64,000 nt of DNA from Artemisia argyi. Its lineage: Eukaryota > Streptophyta > Magnoliopsida > Asterales > Asteraceae. The notes under the pieces were generated by a model. It searched no databases. It was not told the DNA's origin and worked only from the letters and a program-made list of their open reading frames with translations. Location of the stretch: contig CM060695.1 in NCBI GenBank assembly GCA_030686995.1, positions 96,095,371 through 96,159,370 of the forward strand. Direction: 5' to 3'. Position 1 is the first letter of the stretch. Each line of letters begins with the position of its first letter. The position numbers and the translations under genes are program-made. Of the stretch, positions 37,291-47,413 are shown one piece after another.

Positions 37291-38576
37291 AGAAATGTAG
37301 CTCCTTCTATGGCAACATTCACTGTCCCTGAACCTCATGGTTTAGGAACAAGTGGTGGAATCCCAAGCCACACTGTTGATATGGGTGATTTAGGAGTATT
37401 CTCTAGTCCAACTAGAGAAGAAACTGAATCTATGCCTTCACGAAGCACATCTCTCACCAGGTCACACAGTTGGAAGTGTTGAGGGCAGAACTAACTATAA
37501 TGAATTGATGGAAATATGTACTAATCTTACTAAGAAGGTGTCTAAGCTGGAGAATGATCTTGCAAAGTCAAAGGAGCTTCACAAGAAAGTCTACACCAAA
37601 TTAGTTAATAGAGTAAAGAAGTTTGAGGATGAGGTTAAAGAGCTTAAGCAAAAGAGGAAAGCTCAAATTGTATCTTCTTCTTTAGATGACCAAGACTCAG
37701 ATGTTGATGATCATGAAGATTCTTCCAAACAGGGGAGGAAAATAGATTCACACACTGAAGGGAGGCGATTAGATTTTGATGAAGGCAATGCAGATATGGA
37801 TTTGGGTGACGGTGATGAAGATACTGAAGAGCTTCAACAATAAGACACATAGGTGATTCCACAAGAAGAAGGTACTGAGGTTGTTGATCTGTCATCTCCT
37901 AAAGATACTCAAGATACTGCTACAAGTCTACCATATCAACAAGCAGTTCAAAGTCAGGTAGGTACTGCTAGTACATTTCATGAAGGTATTGCCAGTGAAC
38001 CACAAGAAGAAACTGCTAGTGAAGATGACTATGAGAAGAAAAGGATGGAAAAGGGTAAAGCTGCAATGACAGCTGAAGAAGATGTTCAACCAAAGAATAT
38101 TAAAGCAAGGATTGCTGCTCAAATTGATCATGATGCAGAAGTAGCCAAGAAGATTCAAAAAGATGAAATTGCAGTTGCTAGTTTCATGGAGGCACAAAGA
38201 CTTCAAAATGAAAAGATAGCTTCTGATCCTACTTTGTCCTTTCAACCAAGTGAAGAAGATATTGATCAAATGATCAACACTGATCCGAAAGTGAAAGCCA
38301 AAGCCATAGAACTTCTTGCAGATCAAACTCTCATAGTTGAACAAATATCAACTCAACTAGCTAACTTCATATCCATGAAGAATGATCAAGCACTTGATGA
38401 TATGATCAGTTCAATTAGGAAAAGCCATAAAAGACCAAGGAAGCCTTCTCAAGCTCAAGTGATTGTAGGAATGAAGAGATATCTGTTGGGATATAAAGAT
38501 CAAAGTACTGCTGGAAAGATCAAAGTACTGCTCAAAAGTCAACGTGCTGTTCAAGGTCAAAGTAACGCTAGTTATT
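37291..38576 (+). pseudogene. Extra 'longin-like' ORF of copia-1, C-terminal part
   Basis: Continuation of the ORF cut by element B. Open frames at 37505-37843 (coiled coil: LTKKVSKLENDLAKSKELHK, then an acidic stretch with DSDVDDHEDSSKQGR) and 37853-38578 (charged helical region with AAQIDHDAEVAKKIQKDE, FMEAQRLQNEKIASD and DPKVKAKAIELL). A stop or frameshift separates them. The same layout (coiled coil, acidic stretch, helical region with repeated AEVA.K) is typical of this Asteraceae copia family. Its last 30 codons read into the LTR, so the natural stop was probably just before 38484. Confidence 0.7.
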
Positions 38577-39350
38577 AAAGATTATTCAAAGTACTTCGAA
38601 GAACAAGGGCTAATGTGCAATATTGTTTAAGGATTATTATGTAATATTATATGAATATTCTAGAATTAGTTAGGGATAATTTACTTGTCGTTCAAGTAAT
38701 TACTGTAAACCGACTTAAGGTTTTCCTTATGCCTATAAAAGGAGCCTTAAGATGGTATTAGACATATGAGTTTTAGAGTTTCACATTACGATTTCTAGAA
38801 AACGATTTTAGAAAAGTTAGAGATTGTTAGTGAATCTGTATTTAGAGAAGCAGGTTCAAGAGTTGGTTTTAATATAAACAAAGTTCTTCTTAGCTTTGCG
38901 TTAGTAGATTCCGCATACTTTACAAAGTAATATCAGTGTTTCAATATTAATTATTTTGAGTTATTCAAGATTGTTAAAACCTTACAAGCTACAAAGTAGT
39001 TTAGTCAGAGTATATTGATCCAACAATATCTGTGTAATCAGGATAACTGGAAGATGTCTTAGCTCAAAGGAAAGTCTTATGAAGACATTCAGGTACTCTA
39101 CTACACAACATTCAGAAAGAACAAATGTTTTGTGATAGCTTCAAGGTTGTAAACCCTAGTGATATACTTGATCACTCGTATAATCAATAATGTTGAAGCA
39201 GATTGTTTATACATTGTGTTCATTACTCTTATATGCATTTATACACATCATACATACAAAATCTTCTAAGTGTTGACTGGTGAATTCCGCTTGCTAGTTA
39301 ACATAACTCAAAGTATATATCTAACACAAGGAGTGTGTTCACATACTTCA
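38484..39350 (+). repeat. 3' LTR of copia-1
   Basis: Starts TGTTGGGATATAAAG and ends CACATACTTCA. TATA box CTATAAAAGG at 38733-38742 matches that of the copia-2 LTR, and the last 90 bp align with copia-2 (CATACAAAATCTTCTAAGT...ACTCAAAGTAT). Short GTACTGC repeats stand near its start. It is longer than the copia-2 LTR (517 bp). Confidence 0.8.
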
Positions 39351-39720
39351 CATATACGTTATCTAGATGATTAGGGTCAATAAACCTGGAGTTTGAGACA
39401 CATATACCTCCTCATCAATAATACCATAAAGCCCATGAAAGAAGCATAAGCCAAGAAAAGCTTGATTGCCTCAATCCTTGCAACTAGTGCAAAAACCTCT
39501 TCATAATCAATTCTTTCTTCTTGTATATAGCCCTGAGCTACATGTCTTGCTTTGTTCCTTATCACTATTCGTCTTTCACCCTTTTTGTTTCTGAACACCC
39601 ATTTTATACCAATGACCCTCATGCCTCTGGGCAAATCAATAAGGATCCAAACCTTTTGAATCTTGAATTGAAGCAACTCTTCTTGCATTACTTCCACCCA
39701 GCTTGAATCTTCTAAAGCAT
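39351..39720 (-). pseudogene. Reverse transcriptase, N-terminal part, copia-2
   Basis: The typical start of copia reverse transcriptase: MQEELLQFKIQKVWILIDLP, GIKWVFRNKKGERRIVIRNK, ARHVAQGYIQEERIDYEEVF and VARIEAIKLFLAYA, then a frameshift and VYVSQTPG. The catalytic YVDD box lies further on and is not present. The last codons (about DPNHLDNVY) run up to 39351, where copia-1's LTR begins. Loss of the catalytic part makes this non-functional. Confidence 0.88.
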
Positions 39721-40484
39721 TAAGCGCATTCTTGGGTTTAATCTATGATAGAAAGCATTCAAATAGACACTCATTCTTATCTTCGTGGTCTTTAGATTCA
39801 CAAACAACACTGAGGAAACCATGATGATCATGATTCTGTGTATGCTTTCTAGTCTTCACACCTGAGTGTAAATCTCCAATTACATTACCAAGTGATGATT
39901 CTTGTGTATTGATTCTTGGGGAGTTTGAGGAACTTCATAAGTGATAGGCATGTTGTGAAATTCTACTTCAAATTCATTAACTGGATAACTCTGAGAAGCA
40001 GAGTTAACTATTGGATCAGTGATGTGAACATTTGGTCCAGCAGTACAAACATCTGGCTCAGCTTTACTAACTCCATTTGTACTGCTTTTAGGAGTATCCT
40101 TATTTGGAGCATCCACATCATCTGAATTGTACACATCTGCATCACCCCCCCCCCTTTCCAGCTTCATTAGAGAGTTGTGGATTACCATTCTTTGAAGTAA
40201 AATCCTCACCAGAAAAGTCCCAAATTGGCATCAGAATATGATCTTGAGCATCTTCTTTATCCCTGCTTGGTTCATCAACATCAACATATTCTTCTAAACC
40301 TGCAAAATCATTAGTATATGTACCTGCATAAACTAGTACATAATTCATAGAATTGGTTAAAGAATCAAGATCAAACAGCCATGTTGGACCAGTAACTGCA
40401 ACATTAGATTTATTCTATAAAAACTAAACATGCAGGTTTTCTTCAACTTTCTTGGTTCTTACGTTGTATACCCTAAAGGCTTTG
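39721..40484 (-). pseudogene. Integrase C-terminal linker of copia-2 (decayed)
   Basis: Frames at 40142-40348 (YTNDFAGLEEYVDVDEPSRD) and 39880-40209 (acidic/serine linker, ...ITYEVPQTPQESIHKNHH) fit the variable linker between copia integrase and reverse transcriptase. A C10 run near 40146-40155 causes one frameshift. There is no catalytic content. Confidence 0.7.
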
Positions 40485-41254
40485 CTAACCATAATTTGAT
40501 TTACCATTAAATTTTCCCAAATGGTTTAAGGTATTAAGAATTGCAACATGACTCCCAAATGTTCTAAGAAAACCTAAAGCAGGTGTTCTTCCTTTAAAAT
40601 GTTCATAAGGTGTCTTGTTTTTAGATTGAACTACTAAAACCCTGTTTTGCACATAACAAGCAGTATTAACTGCTTCAGCCCAAAGAGTCATGGGTAGCTT
40701 AGAATTATCTAACATGGTTCTAGCAGCCTCTATTAATGTTCTATTTCTCCTCTCAGCAACACCATTCTGCTGAGGAGTTCTAGCAACGCTAAATTCTCTT
40801 TTAATACCTTTTACGCTACAAAATTCAACCATAACTCTATACTTAAATTCTGTCCCATTATCACATTTGATGATTTTAACTTCCTATCAACTAGGTTTTC
40901 TACTTCAGTAATGAAAGTCTTAAGGATGTTAGCTGTCTCATCCTTAGTTGCTAGAAAGAAAACCCATGTAAACCTGCTATAATCATCAGTTGTAACAAGA
41001 TAATATTTCTTAAGCAAAATACTACTCATAGAGGTTGGACCAAACAAATCCATATGAAGCATATACAATGGGTGAGTAATAGAGTTAAGGGTCTTGGGCT
41101 TACAAGAAGCTCTGTGTTGCTTACCCTTGAGACAAGCAACACATGTTTGGTCATTCTTAAATCGTTTATGAGGCAATCCTCTTACCAAACCATATTTTAC
41201 AATCTTGTTAGTGGTTTTGAAATTAATGTGACCAAGTCTTCTATGCCAAAGCAT
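40485..41254 (-). pseudogene. Integrase of copia-2 (frameshifted)
   Basis: The GAG-pre-integrase zinc-binding part MLWHRRLGHINFKTTNKIVK...CVACLKGKQHR gives the HHCC ligands. The core has DLFGPTSM (first Asp) and TTDDYSRFTWVFFL. The frame shifts by one base near 40840-40865 in the CDNGTEF region (second Asp), then ARTPQQNGVAERRNRTLIEA carries the catalytic Glu. The integrase would insert element DNA. A single frameshift and no other obvious stop make it younger-looking than gag. Confidence 0.88.
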
Positions 41255-41263
41255 TGACTCATC

Positions 41264-41698
41264 CTATGTGGCTTTTGCAAGTAAACAAGTAAGATTCTCT
41301 TTTGAAACAATTTTCTTCATATCAACACTATATAAATTGCCTTTTCTAGGAACCCTAAGTAATACTTGACTTTCATCAGGTAACTTAAAGTTTGGAGAAA
41401 GGATAAGACATTCAGTGTCAGTAAAAAGAACTTTGTTCTTCTTGTCACACATCTGTGAGACACTAAAGAGATTATACTTAAGTTCTTTTACAAAATATAC
41501 ATCTTCAAAGTCAAGATTTCCAGTTCTAATTGTACCTTTACCAGAAATCTTTCCACCTATACCACCTCCAAAGCTAATATAGCTTCCATCCAGAGCTTTA
41601 AAATCTGAAAGGTATGACATGTTGCCAGTCATGTGCCTAGAACATCCACTATCTGTGTATCCTTGATCTTCTTGTATAGTACCTGAATGTTCCTGCAC
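41264..41698 (-). pseudogene. Protease and pre-integrase region of copia-2
   Basis: 145 codons. YTDSGCSRHMTGNMSYLSDF carries the D-S-G active site of copia aspartic protease, followed by FGGGIGGKISGKGTIRTGNL and FVKELKYNLFSVSQMCDKKN, standard pre-integrase segments. It ends one codon before WHRRLGH of the integrase, the two being separated by a stop at about 41262. It would cleave the Gag-Pol polyprotein. Confidence 0.88.
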
Positions 41699-41713
41699 AC
41701 GAAATAAAGGAAA

Positions 41714-43199
41714 TTAGTTTCCTTTATGGACCCAAGCCATTACTGACTTGGATCTGCCTCGTGCATCAATATAATTATATCTCTTTAAGTTGATTGATGC
41801 ACTATTGGAGTTGGTGGATTGCCACTTCCAACATGATGAGGCCTTAACAGCTCCTTCCCCAATTGCCCTGTTTGTGTTCACGGACCTAGTAGTACTAACC
41901 ACTGGTCTAGCAATAGAATCTGCTGGCTTTGTGGTTTGCACTTTAGATACCCAAATCATGTTGTGAACTACATTTTTATGATAAAGGGCCTTTGTACTAT
42001 TTCTGTGCCTTTTGAGTAAAATCTTTTGTGGTTTTGGCACTTGAAATAGTTGGTTTTTGTCTAGCAGTATCAATTGGTCTAGCAGTATAAAGAGGTTTTA
42101 TGCCAGACTTCATTAAAACTGCTCTGGGGATCATTTTGCTGTTCACAATAGGATGAGTATTTCTTAAAACATTATTTTTATTCATCCTAATGTTTGTGTT
42201 CCCTGACACCCTTGTTTTCCCATGTACTATCCTTCTTCCCTGATGGTAACCACATTTAGCATGCAAATGGTCAAAGCTACCACAAATGTAACATGCTTTA
42301 TTGTACATCACAAACTCATTACCTAGTTGTTGAGATTTTAAGTTGTTCCAATTCCTCTAGTTACCCCTAGGAGATGCATATTTATTTGTAGACCTATATA
42401 TCTCAGCATACTTAACTCATGACCTAGGTTGTTTGACTTATTTTCTAGGTGTACCAATTTCTTCTTTAACCACTTTTGGAATAGTGGTTTCTATTTTACT
42501 CTTTAACTTAAACACATTTTCATCAGCAAGAGAAGTATCGCTTGTACTCTCAAACACTTCTTCTGATTTACGACTCTCAGTTGGTTTTGGACCATATTCA
42601 AGTTTAAGTTCCTTAAATTCATCTAAACCTGCATGTGCTAAGTCTATACCGGGAGGTGAGGGAACACCTCTATATTGTGGAGGAACAGACTTATAACCTA
42701 CACGACTTAGCTTTATTCACTACCCGAGCTTCCCAAATTTTAGGTAATGCATATGAGGCATAATCTAATGTATCAATAGTTATTTTAATATTATCATTAG
42801 CCTTTTTGAGTTTCTCTAGTTCTTCTCTAAGCATACCAATCTCTACATTTTTATAATCTAAGTCTCTTTTTAGTACAACAATATCATCACTAAATTTGAT
42901 TCATTTTCTTTACAATGCTAAAGTTGTGCTTCTAAAACTGATATACCTATTTTATGATTAGCAAGATTAAAACTAGTTTGATCTAGCTCTATTCTTAGTT
43001 CATCATATTGTTTTTTAAGTTTTTCATATTCATTCAAAGCATTACATGTGTTAGCACAACTGGTTATGGTATGTACCTCAGAGTTTGAAAAACCAATCAA
43101 AGCAATCTCAGTTGGTATCATTGTTGCCTCTTTTGGTGTTTCCTCTTCATCAGCTATATAACTCCAGTCATACCTTACACCATCAATAGCCAGCATAGC
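41714..43199 (-). pseudogene. Gag C-terminal half of copia-2
   Basis: Frames at 43199-42918 (DGVRYDWSYIADEEETPKEA, coiled coil KKQYDELRIELDQTSFNLAN), 42311-41997 (a second Cys/His motif CYICGSFDHLHAKC, then SGIKPLYTARP) and 42073-41714 (YNYIDARGRSKSVMAWVHKG). Several stops lie between them. It is cut at 43199 by element C; the front half is at 53767-54909. Copia-1 has the same order at 16380-17800. Confidence 0.85.
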
Positions 43200-44809
43200 T
43201 GATAACATCAAATTTACCCCCAATCTAAGTGTTAATTTCTCACTCAAAATACTCGTCTTTTTTACTTTTATGAAGAATAAATACTCTTATTTCTTCCTAT
43301 TTTGGTTTCAGGGTAAAGATGAGTTAAAGAACAAACTTACGCGGAAATGGAAGGACTTTGGAGCAAATATGTGGAAATTATGGATTTTGCGCTAACTACA
43401 GCGTAGAGGTTTATCTACCTACGCCGTAGCAAGGCTTCACGAAGATTACGCCGAAGAAGCTCTCCTACCTACGACGTAATGAAGAATTTATGACGATTAC
43501 GGCGTAGCCCAACAATAGGCAACGACGTAGAAGTCCACTAAAGAACACTACGGAGTAGGCAACTTTCCAAGCTACGATGTAGGATCTCATTTGAGGCAAT
43601 AAAGAACTAACGAGGCCAAGGAAGAAGCTACGGCATAGCAACTTTGTCTACTACACCGTAGCAAGCTTATCATGAAGAATTTACGCCCGTAACACTTGAT
43701 CAAGTTACGGCGGAACACAATTTTCAAAGGTTAAAGCGTAACAACTCTAATACACTACGACGTAACATAGTCGGGGCCTAAAAATACCAACCCTAATTCC
43801 AAGTTTTTCACATCACTTCCCATCTCTTCACCACAGCAACGTTGGGAAAAAATCAGGAAGGAGGAAGAACGAAGTTATAGCAACATCCAAGTCAATTCCA
43901 AGGGAGGAATCACACACCAATCATAATTGTTTTCATTCCTTTACTTTGTATTCGATTAATGTTTAGATTTGTATTAAACCAACATTGTTTTACTGCAATT
44001 ATGAACATGAGTGGCTAAGCACCTTTTGGTGTTAGCCTAGTTTTGAAACTATTATGTTATTGATTTAGTTTTCCACGCATCTATTGTCTATTGTTTGATT
44101 ACTTTCATGGCGAGGCTTGGGACACTCTAGTTCCTGTAGTGATTAGCGTTGGTTGTTCTCTAGCTACTTGTGTAATTAACCCTAGGAAGCAAGTCGCTAG
44201 GGATGTGACTTGGTGATAACAATATCACCATACATGTGCGAATTAACCCTAGGACCACCTACCAATGCTAGATACTTAACGGAGTTAGAGGGGTGTAAGA
44301 TCTGACCATGCCGCATTCGTTAGCCTTGTCCATGTTAGTAGAGGCACTTAATGACTCTTATTTCTTCGTACCGATGAACCCGAGGCTTTACAATAGCTTT
44401 GGATAGGACAAGGTATAAGATAGATCTAGGCGAATTTGACCATCTGACTCGAAATGAATATCGTATCCCTGAACGATATGATAGGATGCATCTTGAGTAA
44501 AACTAATCATGATCAAGATAAAAGTAGTAATTAGGTTAACGCTACTTCTACTTACTGATTTCTTTCTATTTATTTTATTGTCTTGTCATTACTTTTTATT
44601 AGTTTAATTAATATTTCAACTCAAACCCCCCTTTTAAACGTGACACAACTTAGATAATTTCTGCACCTTAGCTCTTGGGACGACCTCGGCTTTACCATTT
44701 AACTATACCACACACGACCGAATACACTGTCCGTTAGTGCGTATAAGGTAGACCTTAGGTAAAATGAGACTTTATAAATATTAAAACCTGGTCAGTAAAA
44801 CCTGCATCA
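43200..44809 (+). repeat. 5' LTR of element C
   Basis: 1,610 bp, complete. The CTACGCCGTAG array is at 43393-43765 (about 14 copies and variants); the promoter box is near 43778 (CTAAAAATACC; the other LTR has CATAAATACC at 52739-52748). Confidence 0.93.
43393..43765. promoter_or_regulatory. CTACGCCGTAG palindrome array in U3 of element C
   Basis: Copies or variants at about 43395, 43417, 43443, 43470, 43497, 43522, 43549, 43573, 43628, 43651, 43682, 43704, 43730 and 43755. The last is about 13 bp before the TATA-like box. The 3' LTR repeats them at 49828-49976 and, beyond the solo LTR, 52508-52725. Four more stand in the internal region at 47631-47735. Confidence 0.75.
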
Positions 44810-44915
44810 AGTTTTTGGCGCCGCTGCCGGGCAGCTATTAGGATTTTATTTGAGTTTTTAAATTTTGTTTTATTTTCTTTTCAGTACTCACGGTTATTTT
44901 CAAGTTTCAGGTGCT

Positions 44916-46232
44916 ATGGCAGAAATTAACATTGACAACCTAACGCTTGAAGAATACTTGGCTTTTACACAAGAAGAGCAAGGGCCTGGTTTGGTTAGGC
45001 CGGCTATTGGGGATGATGTGTAGTTCAAAATTAAAAATCAATTCATAAGGGAACTGCGTAAAGACCCATTTTCAGGAAGCAAGACGGAAGATGCTCATGA
45101 GCACATTGACAATGTTCTTTACATTGTCAATTTGTTCAACATTTCGAGAGTATCTCATGATGCGATAATGCTCAGGGTATTTCTGATGACATTGACTGGA
45201 GCTGCAAAGAGATAGATCAATAGACTACCAGCAGGGACAGTGAACACTTGGGCTCTTTTGAAGAAGCATTTCATCCAAAGTTATTTCCCTCCTTCAAGCA
45301 CGGCAAAACACCTTGAAGATATTCACAACTTCAAGCAAGATGGGGATGAAACATTGTACCATGCTTGGGATAGGTACAATGATCTTTTGTACAAGTGCCC
45401 TACTCATGATCTCAACAAGCAACAAATGGTCAACATTTTTTACAAAGGGATCAACATCTCAACCCGCCAAATGCTAGATTCTCAGGGTCCAATCCCTAGC
45501 ATGACTCACGCTCAAGCTTTAAAAGCTATTGAAGATATGGCGGACCACTCTCAGAAGTGGCACGAAGGTGGAAATAGTAGAAGCATTGCTGGAAACTCGG
45601 ATGGAATTACCTTAATCACCAACAAACTCGAAAGCTTGAGGCGTGACATGAAGAAACTGAAGGAAAATGTCCATGCTATTCAAGTTGGTTGTGAAGTTTG
45701 TGATTGACCCCACTTGTCTAAAGATTGCCCTTTGAACGAGGGCGATAGTAAAATGGAGGAAGTAAAATATGGGGAAGGTAGACCATTCCAAGGAAACGGG
45801 TATCGAACAGGGCCATACGGATATAATCGACAACCTTATGGAGAGAGAAGATCAAACCTCGAGGATACTATTAATAAGTAACTCGAAGATTCTAGGAAAA
45901 AACAAGGAGAGCAAGATATATGGTTGAAGAACTTTCAAGAAGCCACTAACAAAAGCCTTGCTAACCATGATGAATCTCTAAAGAATCTTGAGGCAATGAT
46001 TGAGAATTTGGCTGATAGTATCCACAACAACAACATTATTAGAGAAAACAAGAAGTCCATTATTGAATGCAAAGCAATTTTCACAGAAGATGATGGAGAA
46101 AGGAACCTTTCGCAAGAAAAGACCAAATCTAATGAGAAGATCCCCTGCCAGTTACCCAAGAAAGAAGACAGCTCAGACAGCTTTGAGGTGCCCTAAAAAA
46201 TCGGTGATTCTGACTTAATTGCGTTAGCAGAT
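44916..46232 (+). pseudogene. Athila-type gag of element C (nonsense-damaged)
   Basis: ATG 44916 (MAEINIDNLTLEEYLAFTQE) follows the primer site by 85 bp. The gag core: HEHIDNVLYIVNLFNISRVS, MLRVFLMTLTGAAKR, WALLKKHFIQSYFPPSSTAK, DGDETLYHAWDRYNDLLYKC, IFYKGINISTRQMLDSQG. A zinc knuckle follows, CEVC-(stop)-PHLSKDC near 45692-45730. Then a long coiled coil (DIWLKNFQEATNKSLANHDE). All parts are in one frame, with stops at about 45021, 45212, 45705, 45879 and 46194, so the decay is by point mutation rather than by indels. It would form the particle. Confidence 0.88.
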
Positions 46233-46847
46233 GTGGGATCAAGTATAAACATTATGCCATTATCTTTGTTCCTATCCCTGAAACTTACAAGCCTGAGGAA
46301 AACTAATTTGAGGATCGAAATGGCTGACACTACTAAAACAAGCCCTATCGGTATTGTAGATAATATCATCTTAAAGATCAATAAAATTTTGTTCCCTACA
46401 GACTTCGTAGTCATTGATATGGCTAATGTTCCGAAGGAGGACCTGATTTTAGGAAGACCATTTCTCGCCACTGCACATACTAAAATAGATGTACTCAAGA
46501 AAGAAATATCGTTTGGAGTATATGATGAAAGGGTTGTGTTCAATATGAACATGGTTTCCTCAACTTTGAATAAGAATGAAGCAAGTTCTTGTAAGGATGA
46601 TCTAATGGGAGAAGAAATCTCGCCAATCCTCCAAATCTTCGATGATAAATTCTCTTATACAGCTCCATCATGCTCAAAGTATGAGCAAGAGGTCAACTCA
46701 TATTTAGATGACGAATCTTTTTGGGAAGATACTGATGAAGAAGATGTAAGGTTAGAAGAGGGAGACGAGGAAGGCGGCCCAGTAACTATTGCAGCAAAAC
46801 TTCACTGTTGTAGACCGTCAACAACCATGGTCAGCGGATCAAAATAA
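46233..46847 (+). pseudogene. Aspartic protease of element C
   Basis: Continues in the gag frame. LADVGSSINIMPLSLFLSLK carries the catalytic Asp as D-V-G-S-S (Athila normally D-L-G-A-S), then MADTTKTSPIGIVDNIILKI, FPTDFVVIDM and LILGRPFLATAHTKIDV, the classical C-terminal strand. After about residue 130 an acidic tail (DDESFWEDTDEEDVRLEEGD) has no known function. It would process gag. No reverse transcriptase follows. Confidence 0.85.
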
Positions 46848-46894
46848 CCCTTCCTGCATGTGATCCCATCGTCGAAGATTGTAATGGAGGAGGA

Positions 46895-47413
46895 ATGTTT
46901 TCAATCAGGAGATTAAAGAAGGAAGCGAAGGTTTGGTGGTGTTTCGCAGATGAGAGGCTTATTAATAAAACACGGTTTCAAGACCATTTCATGCATGCAA
47001 GGTTGAACGAAAAGGTGAATTGGACGGTTCACTTTTGTACGCCAGCAATTATGACACATAGAGGAACAACCCAAGCTTGGCCCACATGTGATCCTTTCAA
47101 AGGGAAATACGATGGAGGAAGGAGTCCCGAACTAAATCTAGCCAAACGTAGTGAGTGGGCATGCTTAAACGCAAACATAAGGGATCAAGTAGGATACCCT
47201 GGTATATTGTTCGAAAATTGGATTAAGGTAAAGTTCGGTGAAAGACAATTAAACAAACAAGTAGAGATACAATATCATGACAAATGGGTCAAAGCTAATT
47301 TCTTAGTTGAGGATCGATATAGCATGGCACCACATATCGCTCCCAATGTTTGGGACCATTCACTGAATCTGTGGAACAAGAACAAGGGCAAGTATGCCCT
47401 AGAACGTACTTGA
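46895..47413 (+). pseudogene. ORF after protease in element C, unrecognised
   Basis: 172 codons, in a different frame from gag-protease. It is rich in Trp (KVWWCFADERLINKTRFQDH, VNWTVHFCTPAIMTHRG, NVWDHSLNLWNKNKGK) with no domain that I recognise. It ends 45 bp before the conserved GGGAGACAACCC motif, the same place as the 90-codon ORF of element B. An eroded accessory ORF of Athila-type elements is possible but not shown. Confidence 0.45.

Larger units (their letters stand above)
940..39350 (+). mobile_element. Copia-1: 5'-truncated, pol-less copia element with an extra ORF
   Basis: Order on the + strand: gag (1147-1865, resumed 16054-17815), non-coding spacer (17816-18600), longin-like extra ORF (18629-19482, resumed 37291-38576), 3' LTR (38484-39350). 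There is no protease, integrase, reverse transcriptase or RNase H, so it must have depended on another element. The 5' LTR is lost at the MULE junction. Gypsy elements A (1866-16048) and B (19483-37285) are inserted in its coding parts, each with a clean 5-bp duplication. Its 3' LTR directly abuts the truncated reverse transcriptase of copia-2, which lies in the opposite direction. Confidence 0.75.

Noticed and set aside
46895..47413. Reverse transcriptase remnant in element C
   Set aside because: No reverse transcriptase motif (such as YxDD or the LPQG segment) in any frame; left as unrecognised.
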